A DNA stretch of 64,000 bases from Paenibacillus taichungensis (GCF_003287275.1 NZ_QEVW01000003.1:186001-250000), one strand, 5' to 3'; positions 1-10,782 are shown, counted from the first letter of the stretch. The notes: generated by a model not told the origin, from the sequence alone. Numbers and translations are program-made.

Positions 1-1336
1 CAGCGGTGAATCGGTTGCGTTTATTGGCATCCCGGTAACGGCTGTCAGCTATGCCTCATCTGTTATTCCGATTTTGCTTGCCGTATGGTTGATGTCCTTT
101 GTTGAGAAATGGGTTGACCGCGTTATTCCGGCAGCATTGAAGCTGCTGCTTGTGCCACTGATTACCTTGCTTGTTATGGTTCCGGTAACACTAATTGCGA
201 TTGGTCCTCTGGGAACATTTGTAGGTAGTGGCTTGTCTGGCGGTATTAACTGGCTGTTGAATGAAGGCGGATTGATTGCAGGTATTGTTCTTGGCGGCGC
301 GATGGCGCTCATTATTATGACAGGTATGCACTATGCGCTCGTACCGATCATCCTCAGTAATATTGCTACACTGGGCTTCGATAAATTCTTGCCACTGACG
401 TTCATCTCCAATATGGGACAGGCTGGAGCGACGTTAGGTGTATTCTTCCGTGCAAAAGACAAAAAGCTCAAAACCGTTGCATTGTCCACCAGCTTTACAG
501 CTCTGATGGGTGTAACCGAGCCAGCAATGTACGGCGTAAACATGAAATATAAAAAACCGTTTGCCGCTGCGATGATTGGTAGTGCAGTAGGTGGCGGATT
601 CGCTCTTGCTTTTGGAGCCAAAGCTTATGTGCTTGCAGGTAACGGTGGTCTTCCGGGTCTGCCATCCCTGATTGGACAAACCTTCTGGTACTCCTTTGGC
701 GGTATGATTCTTGCCTTTGTTGTGGGTGCAATTATGTCTACTGTGTTCGGGATCAAGGAAGAAGAGGGCGATGCCGAGGCGTTGGCTCAATTCTCACCAG
801 GAACTTCTGCGGCACCAGCGGCAGCACCTTCCAGCAATGTGGCAACCGTGGATGTGGACGATATGGGTGCTCCAACACCAACAAGTGATGCGGTAGCCAT
901 TGCACCGATGACGGGTCAAGCGATCGCACTCAAAGAAGTCAATGATCCCACGTTTGGCGATGAATTGATGGGTAAAGGTGTAGCATTTGTTCCAACGGTT
1001 GGCGAACTGGTGTCACCAGTTACAGGTACCATCATGAATGTGTTCAAAACGAAACACGCGATCGTAGTCCGCAGTGATAACGGAATGGAGCTTCTGATCC
1101 ATGTGGGGATTAACACTGTGAAACTGCGAGGTCAGTATTTTGAAGCCCATGTCGCTACGGGAGCACGTGTACAGGCCGGGGACAAGTTACTCACGTTTGA
1201 ACTTGACCAAATTGCCAAGGAATATGACATTACAACGGCGATGGTCGTTACGAATACAGCAGATTACAAGCAGGTTCTGCCTGTGAAATTGGGAGCAATT
1301 ACGACAGGTGAAGAAGTCTTGAGGGCTGAAATTTAA
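1..1336 (+). CDS. PTS beta-glucoside transporter EIIBCA, 5' truncated by window edge
   Basis: C-terminal part of a beta-glucoside phosphotransferase permease, which imports and phosphorylates aryl-beta-glucosides or cellobiose-like sugars at the membrane. The open frame runs from base 2, so the EIIB domain and the start of EIIC lie outside the window. What is visible is several EIIC membrane segments, an Ala/Pro-rich linker (about 800-890), and a full EIIA(Glc-type) domain with its phospho-accepting histidine in LLIHVGINTV (about 1100). The remaining EIIC is closely similar to the complete permease at 12688. It is followed after 52 bases by a GH1 6-phospho-beta-glucosidase, so the two form an uptake-and-cleavage operon. 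No regulator is seen, but it may lie upstream of the window. Family assignment is firm; the exact sugar is inferred. Confidence 0.93.
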   Translation, partial: SGESVAFIGIPVTAVSYASSVIPILLAVWLMSFVEKWVDRVIPAALKLLLVPLITLLVMVPVTLIAIGPLGTFVGSGLSGGINWLLNEGGLIAGIVLGGAMALIIMTGMHYALVPIILSNIATLGFDKFLPLTFISNMGQAGATLGVFFRAKDKKLKTVALSTSFTALMGVTEPAMYGVNMKYKKPFAAAMIGSAVGGGFALAFGAKAYVLAGNGGLPGLPSLIGQTFWYSFGGMILAFVVGAIMSTVFGIKEEEGDAEALAQFSPGTSAAPAAAPSSNVATVDVDDMGAPTPTSDAVAIAPMTGQAIALKEVNDPTFGDELMGKGVAFVPTVGELVSPVTGTIMNVFKTKHAIVVRSDNGMELLIHVGINTVKLRGQYFEAHVATGARVQAGDKLLTFELDQIAKEYDITTAMVVTNTADYKQVLPVKLGAITTGEEVLRAEI

Positions 1337-1343
1337 TGGATGA

Positions 1344-2852
<1,509 letters not shown>

Positions 2853-2859
2853 TTTTGGG

Positions 2860-2908
2860 GGCAGTCCTTGCGCAGCAATTATTGCGGCGCAGGGGCCGCT
2901 TTTTATTT
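2860..2908 (+). terminator. Rho-independent terminator after PTS/GH1 operon
   Basis: Arms at 2860-2879 and 2881-2900 pair over about 20 positions with a few mismatches and are followed by a T-rich run. It ends the operon that begins upstream of the window. Confidence 0.75.
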
Positions 2909-2976
2909 TGAGCTCAAAAAGGATAGCGCTGTTACAACGATGATGATATACTGTGTTCCTATTGGAGGGGATAAAG

Positions 2977-3570
2977 ATGAAGAAACCTATTATTGCTGTA
3001 GATATGGATGATACAATATGTCATCTGGTCAAGCGAGCCATCTATCATAACAACATCAACTTCCCAACCCATCCGTTACGATATGAGGATATGATACATT
3101 GGGATACATCTCATTTGCGCCATCCGGAATGTACGCATGATGTATTTTACGGTCGGCCAGGGTTGTTTGAGGAACTGGAGATTTACGATGAATATGTAGT
3201 AGAAGAGGTGGAAAAGCTCCATCATGCCTATGATTTGCTGATCCTAACGGCGGCTGAGCCCAAAACGGTTGTTGAGAAGTGGAATTGGCTCCAGAATCAT
3301 ATGCCATACATATCTCCAGAACAGTTTATAACCTGTAAACGGAAAAACTTGATTAACTTCGATCTGTTAATTGATGATGGAGCACATAATCTGATACCCG
3401 CGATGAATGACGGAAAAAAAGTCATCTGTATCCCTCATCCATGGAATATAAACGAACGGGAGCAGCATCAGTTTCCGTTGATGACCTCATGGAAAGGGGC
3501 AAAGGCTTATGTGGATCGTTTGCTTGAAACAGAACCCGCAGAGAGCAAGTTTGATCCTATAAAGAGATGA
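2977..3570 (+). CDS. HAD-superfamily 5'(3')-deoxyribonucleotidase-like protein
   Basis: A 197-residue HAD-fold protein of the NT5C/YqfW-like nucleotidase class. The N-terminal VDMDDT motif supplies the two catalytic aspartates, LILTAAEP the motif II position, and LIDDGAHN the C-terminal metal-binding acidic motif. Proteins of this class dephosphorylate nucleoside monophosphates or related small phosphates in the cytoplasm. An upstream GTG (2953) keeps the frame open, but GGAGGGG at 2964-2970 sits 6 bases before the ATG at 2977, which decides the start. The gene stands alone and is convergent with the AraC gene. The substrate cannot be told from sequence. Confidence 0.78.
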   Translation: MKKPIIAVDMDDTICHLVKRAIYHNNINFPTHPLRYEDMIHWDTSHLRHPECTHDVFYGRPGLFEELEIYDEYVVEEVEKLHHAYDLLILTAAEPKTVVEKWNWLQNHMPYISPEQFITCKRKNLINFDLLIDDGAHNLIPAMNDGKKVICIPHPWNINEREQHQFPLMTSWKGAKAYVDRLLETEPAESKFDPIKR

Positions 3571-3601
3571 TTCCTGGAAAAGGAACGGAAGGCAGGAACA
3601 T

Positions 3602-4483
3602 TTAATTTAATTGTTCAGCTCTGAAGTTCCTGCGATAGCCCTGAGGGGTTTCTCCCGTAATTCGTTTAAAGACGGCGTAAAATGAATCTACATCCCGGTA
3701 ACCTACAAGTTCAGCAATTAAACTGACTTTATGTTGTGAATTCTTCAGCAATTCACAGCTTTTTTGTATGCGCAAATGTTGTAGATAAGCACCAAACGTC
3801 CGCCCAGTATGGGTTACGAACATGCGTCCAAGATGTCTTTCGCTCCAACCAGAAAGTTTCACCAGTTCGCTTAGACGGATTCGTTCGTTAACATGTTGCT
3901 CCAGGTGATGAAGGATATGTTCCATATCAGTCGCATTTTCCTTCTCATTGCAGGCAGCTTGATGAATCTGTCTGTACGTTGTCACGACGAGTTGGCTAAC
4001 AAGCGTATACAGGATCGTAGAAGAACCGATTCCCGGAACGGCAGTTTCGCGGTACAGCTTTACCATTAATTCTTCCATCCGCTGGCTGTAATCTGTGATG
4101 GACACATATGGAACCCGATTCTTTTCCAGGTCTGTCAGATGCTTTCGAATCTCCTCCTCCTGAATAATAATGGACAGGGTATGGATCAGTTCGGAATTGA
4201 AAAGACAGTTATAGATAATAAGTGGGTGCTCTGATACCTTCGCAGTTACTGGGCGGAATACATGAGGAACACCGACCGGAATGACAAATAACATGCCTTT
4301 GTGTACCGGTATAATATCTTCGCCAATGTGATGAAAGCCCTTTCCTTCTGCCACGTAACTATACTCAACAAATTCATGTGCGTGAAAGGGAACTACAAAA
4401 TCCTCGGAACATCGGTTCACGAACAACTTCAGATTATTCTGGAAAAAGGATTCACTCTTGAACAGTTGTACGGTTGGATTCAC
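3602..4483 (-). CDS. AraC-family transcriptional regulator, divergent from rhamnosidase
   Basis: A 293-residue AraC/XylS regulator. The first half is a cupin-like sugar-sensing domain (VPFHAHEFVEYSYVAEG, then VPVGVPHVFRP); the C-terminal 100 residues hold two helix-turn-helix units with the family signature in GYRDVDSFYAVFKRITGETPQGYR. The start is a GTG preceded by AAGGAGG at optimal spacing. It is transcribed away from the GH78 alpha-L-rhamnosidase, so it probably senses rhamnose or a rhamnoside and activates that gene. A 22-bp-spaced direct repeat in the shared intergenic region is a likely binding site. Family is certain; ligand is inferred. Confidence 0.9.
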   Translation of the reverse strand: MNPTVQLFKSESFFQNNLKLFVNRCSEDFVVPFHAHEFVEYSYVAEGKGFHHIGEDIIPVHKGMLFVIPVGVPHVFRPVTAKVSEHPLIIYNCLFNSELIHTLSIIIQEEEIRKHLTDLEKNRVPYVSITDYSQRMEELMVKLYRETAVPGIGSSTILYTLVSQLVVTTYRQIHQAACNEKENATDMEHILHHLEQHVNERIRLSELVKLSGWSERHLGRMFVTHTGRTFGAYLQHLRIQKSCELLKNSQHKVSLIAELVGYRDVDSFYAVFKRITGETPQGYRRNFRAEQLN

Positions 4484-4512
4484 GGAATAGCCTCCTTGGT
4501 TGGAATGACCAG

Positions 4513-4545
4513 ATTACCGGGTTAAACTGTCCTCATTGCCGGGTA
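4513..4545. promoter_or_regulatory. Candidate AraC operator: direct repeat with 22-bp period
   Basis: ATTACCGGGT at 4513 and ATTGCCGGGT at 4535 differ by one base and are offset by 22 bp, two helical turns. This is the classic geometry of AraC-type half-sites. The repeat lies in the divergent region between the AraC gene and the rhamnosidase and overlaps where a -35 element of the latter would be. Confidence 0.5.
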
Positions 4546-4561
4546 TTTCCGATTACAGAAT

Positions 4562-4577
4562 CGATATAATTATATCG
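4562..4577. promoter_or_regulatory. 16-bp perfect palindrome carrying TATAAT on both strands
   Basis: CGATATAATTATATCG is an exact palindrome that contains a -10 hexamer TATAAT in each orientation (plus strand 4565-4570). No good -35 is found 17 bases upstream on the plus strand, which fits an activator-dependent promoter for the rhamnosidase gene. Confidence 0.45.
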
Positions 4578-4620
4578 TAACCTTGAATTGGAAACCACGA
4601 TGGAAAGGGATGTTTCTCTG

Positions 4621-7332
4621 ATGTTAACCGTAAGTCATCTGCGTTGTGAGTATAGAATCAATCCGATTGGACTAGATATCGCGTCGCCCAGATTAAGCTG
4701 GCATTTGCAATCCGATCACAGAAATTGTGTACAGTCAGATTATCAAATTCAGTTGTCACGGACGGAAGAGTTTGCTCAGATTGAATGGGATTCCGGGAAA
4801 AAAAGCTCTGATCAGTCCATTCATGTTGAACTGGAGAACTGGGTGCCCGAAGCACGAACCCGCTACTATTATCGCATTCGTGCATGGGATCGTACAGGAG
4901 ATGAATCGGACTGGTCGGAAACAGCGTATTTCGAGACGGGGTTCATGGGTAGTGAAGAAGCCTGGCAGGCGGAATGGATCACAGTGGATTCTTCCTCTCA
5001 GCAGGATGAGTCTTGCCCACGACTGCGTACATTGTTTGAACTGAAAAAGCCTGTAGCTTCAGCAAGAATATATGTGACTGCACTTGGATTGTACGAACTT
5101 CATCTGAATAATCAGCGAGTGGGCGAAGCATACTTCACCCCGGGCTGGACCAGTTATGGTAAGCGGTTGCAATATCAGGTTTATGATGTTACCGATCAAC
5201 TTCAGAATGGACAGAATATACTGGGTGCTTATCTGGGAGGTGGCTGGTACAAAGGACATTTGGGATGGGAGAAAAAGCAGAAGATATATGGTACGGACGC
5301 AGGCTTGCTGCTGGAACTTCATATTCATTATACCGATGGTTCAGAAGAATGTATTATTTCGGATCGAAACTGGAAGAGTTCCCCCAGCGCCATTCGCAGC
5401 TCGGACATTTATATGGGCGAAACGTATGATGCACGTATGGAATCTGAATGGCAGGATTCATCCTCAGTCCAATGGTCGCCGGTACGTGTGCTGGATTACT
5501 CGAAGGAGATCATCATAGCACAAGAGAACGTTCCCGTTACGCCAATAGAGCACATTAAACCTATTGCCTTGCTTACAACTCCACTGGGTGAGCGTGTGCT
5601 GGACATGGGACAGAACATGGTCGGTTGGATGAGATTCAGCATTCAGGGTGAGACGGGGCATACGGTTGAGTTGCGGCATGCCGAAATATTGGATCATCAG
5701 GGCAATTTCTACACTGAAAACTTGCGTGGTGCAACGCAGTGCATTCGTTATACCCTAAAAGGCGATGGAGTAGAGACGTATGAGCCACGTTTCACATTTC
5801 AGGGATTCCGTTATGTGAAGTTGATTGGATTCCCGGACGAGATTCGGCTCGAGGATTTCACAGGTGTAGTTCTGCATTCCAATATGGAGCGAACCGGTGA
5901 TTTTATAAGCTCCAGTCCACTCGTGAATCAGCTTCATCACAATATATTGTGGGGTCAAAAAGGGAATTTCGTTGACGTACCGACAGATTGTCCGCAGCGT
6001 GATGAGCGGCTGGGCTGGACGGGAGACGCGCAGATGTTTATACGAACATCCTCATACTTAATGAACACGGCGCCCTTTTTCACCAAATGGCTGAGGGATC
6101 TGCAGGCGGATCAGGGAGAGGATGGAGGCATTCCTTTTTACGTTCCTGATTTGAGAAGTTCGACGTCAGACGGATGGGCGGATACGAATCATTCTTCCGC
6201 TGCCTGGGGAGATGCCGCAGTGATCTGTCCATGGACGATCTATGAGATGTACGGTGATGTCAGGCTGTTGGCCGAGCAATATGACAGCATGAAGCGCTGG
6301 ATTCATTACATTCATACTCAAGGAGAGAATCCTTACTTGTGGAATACGGGCTTCCACTTCGGGGATTGGCTCGGGCTGGATTCCAAACCGGACAGCTATA
6401 TTGGGGCCACAGACAAGGATTTTGTAGCAACTGCATTCTATGCCTATTCTGTTTCTCTAACACGGAAGGCTGCTGAGGTGTTAGGGCAGGCGGAAGATGT
6501 AACTTATTATGATAATCTGCATGAGAACATTGTTGCTGCATTTCAGAATGAATTTGTGACACCTGCGGGCAAACTTGCAGTCCCCACTCAGACCGCGCAT
6601 GTTCTTGCTTTGCATTTTGACCTTTTGGATTCTGCAGCTCGGAAACGTACCATTGATCAGTTGGGAAAACTGGTTGCGGACGCTGGAAACCACTTGACCA
6701 CCGGATTTGTTGGAACACCCTATCTGAATCCGGTATTGAGTGATACGGGACATCATGATCTGGCCTATACGCTGCTCTTTCAGGAAGACTATCCATCCTG
6801 GTTATATCAAGTGACACAAGGTGCAACTACGGTATGGGAACATTGGGACGGAATTAGGGAGGATGGCAGTCTGTGGAGTGCAGATATGAATTCATTCAAC
6901 CATTATGCTTATGGCGCCATAGGGGAGTGGTTATATCGTTATGTTGCCGGAATTAACACAGATGAGCAACAGCCCGGGTTCCGCATCGTACACATCGAGC
7001 CCAAACCAGGACCAGGACTGGAGTGGGTGGAAGCGAGTTTTGAAAGTATGTATGGCACGGTCACATCCAATTGGTATCGTCACGATAATAACGAGATGGA
7101 GGTTCGTGTGACCATTCCTGTCAATACGACGGGCACGGTCCTTCTTCCTGGAGCAGATGTACAGACAGTTCTGGAGAATGGAAAAGCTGTGGACCAAGTA
7201 GCGGACATTCACGAAATTCAAACGCAGGGAACAGATGTACGAATTGTTCTGGGATCAGGAAGCTACCAATTCACATACAAAGTAGTTAAAACAGAGCAGG
7301 AATTGCATGCACAACAGGTGGAGTCAGTATAA
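4621..7332 (+). CDS. Alpha-L-rhamnosidase, GH78 family
   Basis: A 903-residue family GH78 enzyme that removes terminal alpha-L-rhamnose from plant glycosides and polysaccharides. The order is an N-terminal Ig-like domain (LSWHLQSD), two beta-sandwich accessory domains (LHLNNQRVGEAYFTPGWTSYGKRLQYQ region), the (alpha/alpha)6 catalytic barrel with DCPQRDERLGWTGDAQ (about residue 460, containing the proposed general acid) and TTVWEHWDG (about 737), and a C-terminal beta-sandwich. There is no signal peptide, so it acts in the cytoplasm on imported oligosides. TTG 4588 and ATG 4600 are in frame, but AAAGGGA at 4604-4610 favours ATG 4621. It is divergent from an AraC gene and followed by a terminator. 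Confidence 0.92.
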   Translation: MLTVSHLRCEYRINPIGLDIASPRLSWHLQSDHRNCVQSDYQIQLSRTEEFAQIEWDSGKKSSDQSIHVELENWVPEARTRYYYRIRAWDRTGDESDWSETAYFETGFMGSEEAWQAEWITVDSSSQQDESCPRLRTLFELKKPVASARIYVTALGLYELHLNNQRVGEAYFTPGWTSYGKRLQYQVYDVTDQLQNGQNILGAYLGGGWYKGHLGWEKKQKIYGTDAGLLLELHIHYTDGSEECIISDRNWKSSPSAIRSSDIYMGETYDARMESEWQDSSSVQWSPVRVLDYSKEIIIAQENVPVTPIEHIKPIALLTTPLGERVLDMGQNMVGWMRFSIQGETGHTVELRHAEILDHQGNFYTENLRGATQCIRYTLKGDGVETYEPRFTFQGFRYVKLIGFPDEIRLEDFTGVVLHSNMERTGDFISSSPLVNQLHHNILWGQKGNFVDVPTDCPQRDERLGWTGDAQMFIRTSSYLMNTAPFFTKWLRDLQADQGEDGGIPFYVPDLRSSTSDGWADTNHSSAAWGDAAVICPWTIYEMYGDVRLLAEQYDSMKRWIHYIHTQGENPYLWNTGFHFGDWLGLDSKPDSYIGATDKDFVATAFYAYSVSLTRKAAEVLGQAEDVTYYDNLHENIVAAFQNEFVTPAGKLAVPTQTAHVLALHFDLLDSAARKRTIDQLGKLVADAGNHLTTGFVGTPYLNPVLSDTGHHDLAYTLLFQEDYPSWLYQVTQGATTVWEHWDGIREDGSLWSADMNSFNHYAYGAIGEWLYRYVAGINTDEQQPGFRIVHIEPKPGPGLEWVEASFESMYGTVTSNWYRHDNNEMEVRVTIPVNTTGTVLLPGADVQTVLENGKAVDQVADIHEIQTQGTDVRIVLGSGSYQFTYKVVKTEQELHAQQVESV

Positions 7333-7401
7333 CTGGTGTGCATTAGAGGAATTCGCGAGCAGGATCATGAACTAATATAATAGCGAAAGCTGGACCTGAG
7401 T

Positions 7402-7431
7402 AGAGGATCTGCACACGCAGATTCTCTTTTT
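7402..7431 (+). terminator. Rho-independent terminator after rhamnosidase gene
   Basis: Arms 7402-7412 and 7417-7427 (AGAGGATCTGC with GCAGATTCTCT) enclose a 4-base loop and run into TTTTT. Confidence 0.85.
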
Positions 7432-7510
7432 GTACTTGGACATATCTATTATTTTTCATTTCAATACCAAAATCACAACGTATAAATGCAATGAAGGGAG
7501 AAGGATAGAT

Positions 7511-7906
7511 TTGACGACTGGAAAAATACTGGGTATTGCATACAATGTCATTCCTGTAACAAATGTAGAGCAGTCAGCAGCATGGTTTGTGAGTCATTTT
7601 GGATTTAATATTAGACAGCCAAGAGAAGGTTATATTAGTCTTTTTAGAGACAATAGGCCAATTCTCGATCTGATTGAAAGTGATCATGATTCCAGAGCCG
7701 TATTTCAAGTGAAGCAGAAAAGGAGATGGGTGATCACCTTTTTCACGGACGATATCTATGTGCTCCATACTGAGCTCACTGCTGGTCATGTCCGTGTTGG
7801 TAAAGTCAATGATGAGGGCATATACGGAAAATTTTTTACTTTCGAGGATCTGGACGGTAATCTGTTCGACGTCTGGGAGCATCACGACTGTGAATTAGTA
7901 TATTAG
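7511..7906 (+). CDS. Glyoxalase/bleomycin-resistance (VOC) family protein
   Basis: A 131-residue protein of the vicinal oxygen chelate fold. The pattern AYNVIPVTNVEQSAAWFVSHFGF at its start and FTFEDLDGNLFDVWEH at its end are the two halves of the VOC signature, the last with a glutamate where the metal ligand usually lies. Members include glyoxalases, dioxygenases and antibiotic-binding proteins; the function here is unknown. The frame is open further upstream, but AAGGGAGAAGG at about 7494-7504 precedes TTG 7511, and homology-like sequence begins there. It is followed after 49 bases by a GNAT acetyltransferase, probably cotranscribed. Confidence 0.75.
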   Translation: MTTGKILGIAYNVIPVTNVEQSAAWFVSHFGFNIRQPREGYISLFRDNRPILDLIESDHDSRAVFQVKQKRRWVITFFTDDIYVLHTELTAGHVRVGKVNDEGIYGKFFTFEDLDGNLFDVWEHHDCELVY

Positions 7907-7955
7907 GGTGAAGGAGCATGGCAATATCAATATGAGTAAGGAGGACGTATTTAGA

Positions 7956-8489
7956 ATGAGCAAAGAAAAAGTTAGACTGGTTAAACCTTCAGCGCAATAT
8001 AAAGAAACGTATGTAGCATTTTATGAAGATTGGGTTGCAAGCGGAGAATCCATGGTGCCGTGGGTCGTTTCGAAAGAGCCCTATCCTTTTGAAGAGATGT
8101 TAGCTTTTTTGGAACGCAGCGAACAAGGCATCGATATCCCTGAAGGCTGGGTTAGGGACAGTACATACTGGCTTGTGACGGAGAGTGATCGAGTTGTTGG
8201 AGCCGTAAATATACGACATGAGTTGACCGAGAAGCTGTTCCATAGCGGTGGGCATATTGGTTATGGAATTCGTCCAGGCGAACGACAAAATGGATACGGT
8301 GCTGAGATCCTCAAGCTTTCCTTGGGTATTACCAAAGATCTCGGGATTACCAAAGTACTTGTCGTATGTGACGCGCATAATGAGGCTTCCAGAAGAGTTA
8401 TTCTTCGTAACGGGGGCGTCCAGGATCAAGACTATGTGGAGCCTGATGGGAATATCGTTGAGCGGTTTTGGATAAGTAATGTCGAATAA
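7956..8489 (+). CDS. GNAT-family N-acetyltransferase
   Basis: A 177-residue GNAT acyltransferase. The acetyl-CoA binding motif appears as GYGIRPGERQNGYGAEIL (motif A, about residues 100-117), followed by VVCDAHNEASRRVILRNGG (motif B). This subgroup, with an early WVASGESMVPW segment, is often annotated as a small-molecule or antibiotic acetyltransferase but substrates are unknown. Earlier in-frame starts exist at 7908 and 7932. AAGGAGG at 7938-7944, lying inside those longer versions, is placed 11 bases before ATG 7956 and so points to that start. It follows the VOC gene closely. Confidence 0.82.
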   Translation: MSKEKVRLVKPSAQYKETYVAFYEDWVASGESMVPWVVSKEPYPFEEMLAFLERSEQGIDIPEGWVRDSTYWLVTESDRVVGAVNIRHELTEKLFHSGGHIGYGIRPGERQNGYGAEILKLSLGITKDLGITKVLVVCDAHNEASRRVILRNGGVQDQDYVEPDGNIVERFWISNVE

Positions 8490-8627
8490 TGTTGAAAGTT
8501 GGAGTGATTTTCAAGAAAATAATATAGATCATGATTGTATTACTAACGTCTGCTGATTAAAATAAAGCTTAGAATCTGGATTGCGGCCGGAAACTATCAT
8601 TCTATCAGGCATAAGTGAGGTTTTATT

Positions 8628-9716
8628 ATGAATCAACCGGTTAATCGGCCCCGGCGTATTGAGTATCTGGATTTCTATCGTGCTTTTGCAATTATGGCAG
8701 TGGTCGCCATACATGCGACGTCAACAGCAGTTGCACATTATCCCAAGCACACGTTGGATCATAACTTTTATTATTTTTGGAACAGCTTTCTGCAATTCGC
8801 GGTACCTGCATTTCTTTTCCTATCCTCATTGGTGTTGTTTTACAATTACAGCTCTAAGTTGAAGGAAAAGGGCTGGATGCCCGCGTTTTATAAAAAGCGA
8901 TTATTTTATGTTTTCGTGCCTTATCTGGCATGGTCACTCATTTATTTTATTATCAAACAATGGCTAGGAGGCAAAGAGCCCCTGGCACATGTGAAGCAAT
9001 TCTCGGAGCAATTGTTAACCGGTACGGCACACACGCATTTATATTTTTTTCTGATTATTTTGCAATTTTATGTGGTTTTTCCACTACTTCTTTCGTTAAC
9101 TCGTTATCGTTTGTTTAATCGATATTTACCGTTGTTCTTTATTGCGGCGCAGGCTGTTTTCTACGCGTTGCATTTGCAGTTTCATTTCTCTCGGATGGGG
9201 AGTTTGCTGCCAAGTTATCTGATTGTAATTGGATTCGGCGCATGGATTGGGTTGAACTTTGATACTGCATTGAAGAAATTGTTCTCGTACCGTTATGTGC
9301 TGTTCGCTGCATTGTTAAGCGGTGGAGCTATCTTTATTTATGGTAATACTTATGTTAAAACGGCTTTTGCCGCAACTCCTGCACTAACCTATACGCTGCT
9401 ATTTCTATTCCGTAATCTGTTTACCCTCTCGGCCTGCTTGCTCTTGCTGATTGCTTGTGAACGAATAGGTGCATGGAAACAAAATGGATTTAATCGGACA
9501 ACTCGTATTCTGAACTCTTTGGGTACGGTGGCCTTTGGCGTATTTTTAATACATCCATTAGTACTACTGTTCTGGAGAAGAGAACTTTCCGTGGAACTCG
9601 CTCCACACTTCAGCCTTGGCATTATGCTGTCTTATGTGGTGGCGATTTTGCTCTCATGGATGATTGCCATGGGTCTTCGGCGAATGAAGTGGGGATGGGT
9701 ACTGATCGGGCGTTAA
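8628..9716 (+). CDS. Acyltransferase 3 family membrane protein
   Basis: A 362-residue integral membrane protein of the acyltransferase 3 (OafA/WecH/IcaC) family. RIEYLDFYRAFAIMAVVAIHA at the N-terminus carries the conserved R near the first membrane helix and the family histidine, followed by about ten hydrophobic segments. Such proteins O-acetylate cell-surface polysaccharides, peptidoglycan or lipids. No glycosyltransferase or capsule genes lie nearby, so the target is unknown. The ATG is preceded by GTGAGG. A very strong stem-loop terminator follows, so the gene is its own unit. Confidence 0.87.
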   Translation: MNQPVNRPRRIEYLDFYRAFAIMAVVAIHATSTAVAHYPKHTLDHNFYYFWNSFLQFAVPAFLFLSSLVLFYNYSSKLKEKGWMPAFYKKRLFYVFVPYLAWSLIYFIIKQWLGGKEPLAHVKQFSEQLLTGTAHTHLYFFLIILQFYVVFPLLLSLTRYRLFNRYLPLFFIAAQAVFYALHLQFHFSRMGSLLPSYLIVIGFGAWIGLNFDTALKKLFSYRYVLFAALLSGGAIFIYGNTYVKTAFAATPALTYTLLFLFRNLFTLSACLLLLIACERIGAWKQNGFNRTTRILNSLGTVAFGVFLIHPLVLLFWRRELSVELAPHFSLGIMLSYVVAILLSWMIAMGLRRMKWGWVLIGR

Positions 9717-9760
9717 CGTTGAGCAGACTATGAAACGATGAATATAAAATAAAACCGAAG

Positions 9761-9812
9761 AAGAGATTTCAAGCCCTGAACATTCAGCGGATGGCTTGAA
9801 ATCTCTTTTTTA
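9761..9812 (+). terminator. Strong Rho-independent terminator
   Basis: Perfect 15-bp arms, 9761-9775 and 9793-9807, flank a 17-base loop and end in TTTTTA. Terminates the acyltransferase gene. Confidence 0.88.
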
Positions 9813-9894
9813 TTTGTCCAACAGGCGTTATTATGGACTAATGTCCATAAAATTCAAGTAATGGATACATATCGTAGATGTCAGGAGTGGTTGG

Positions 9895-10455
9895 ATGAAA
9901 TTCATCATTATTTTTGGTCCACAGGCTGTGGGGAAAATGACGGTGGGTCAGGAATTGGAGAAGATCACCGATCTGAAATTGTTTCACAATCATATGACAA
10001 TTGAACTGGTGTCACCTTATTTCAGTTATGGTACACCTCAAGGAAGAAGACTGGTTAATCTGTTCCGTCAGGAGATTTTTGAAGAAGTGGCGAGGAGCGA
10101 GCTGCCCGGTTTGATTTTTACATTTGTGTGGGCATTCGATATGAAAGAGGATTGGGAGTACATTAACAAAGTCAGTGCGTTGTTTGAGTCCAGAGGCGCA
10201 GAGGTATGTTATGTTGAACTGGAGGCTGACCCGGTGGAACGACTGGAGCGTAACAAGAGCCCGCATCGGCTGCTGCACAAAGCAACGAAGCGTAATGTCG
10301 AATGGTCCGAGCAGGATCTGCTTTCGAGCATGGAGAAATATCGATTGAACTCAGAGCCCGGAGAAATTACGCATAAGCTTTATATTCGGATTAATAACAC
10401 CAACAAGAGTGCCAATGACGTGGCGCACCTGATCCAAGAACGATTCAAACTGTAA
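9895..10455 (+). CDS. P-loop kinase-like NTPase (shikimate/adenylate kinase-like fold)
   Basis: A 186-residue protein with an N-terminal Walker A motif, FGPQAVGKMTVGQEL, followed by TFVWAFDMKEDWEY and a basic, lid-like RLERNKSPHRLLHKATKR segment. Length and layout match small-molecule kinase-like AAA family ATPases common in Bacillales, often called shikimate kinase-like or chloramphenicol phosphotransferase-like. The substrate is unknown. The next gene starts 21 bases after the stop, so the two are likely cotranscribed. Start at ATG 9895 follows AGGAGTGG. Confidence 0.7.
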   Translation: MKFIIIFGPQAVGKMTVGQELEKITDLKLFHNHMTIELVSPYFSYGTPQGRRLVNLFRQEIFEEVARSELPGLIFTFVWAFDMKEDWEYINKVSALFESRGAEVCYVELEADPVERLERNKSPHRLLHKATKRNVEWSEQDLLSSMEKYRLNSEPGEITHKLYIRINNTNKSANDVAHLIQERFKL

Positions 10456-10476
10456 TTGAAAGTGGAGGGGAAAAGC

Positions 10477-10782
10477 ATGTATATCATTTTGGCTTTAATA
10501 GTAGGATTTGTACTTTGTCTTCTGATCCCATATGGTACGATTCTCGCAGGCGCGATTATATTTGCACTTGTTGCAGACAATTATCGTCAGACCATGAGTA
10601 TGCGCGAGGATATTCGTTCCATTAAGCATCATCTGGGACTGATGCACAAGGGTGAAGCGGAAGAGTACCAGATCGATAAACAGTTAACGGATATCGAACA
10701 CTTGGATTCGGACCAGTTGAAGATCATTAATCGAAGAATCGAAGCAGAGCTGGAGAAGGAAAGCAAAAAGAATAAATCATGA
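10477..10782 (+). CDS. Small hypothetical membrane protein
   Basis: A 101-residue protein I do not recognise. Residues 1-30 form one or two hydrophobic segments (MYIILALIVGFVLCLL, then TILAGAIIFALVA). The remainder is charged and predicted to be helical, with a likely coiled coil near the C-terminus (IINRRIEAELEKESKK). A TTG at 10456 also opens the frame directly after the upstream stop, but GGAGGGG at 10464-10470 is ideally placed for ATG 10477. It probably forms a two-gene unit with the P-loop protein. Confidence 0.65.
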   Translation: MYIILALIVGFVLCLLIPYGTILAGAIIFALVADNYRQTMSMREDIRSIKHHLGLMHKGEAEEYQIDKQLTDIEHLDSDQLKIINRRIEAELEKESKKNKS

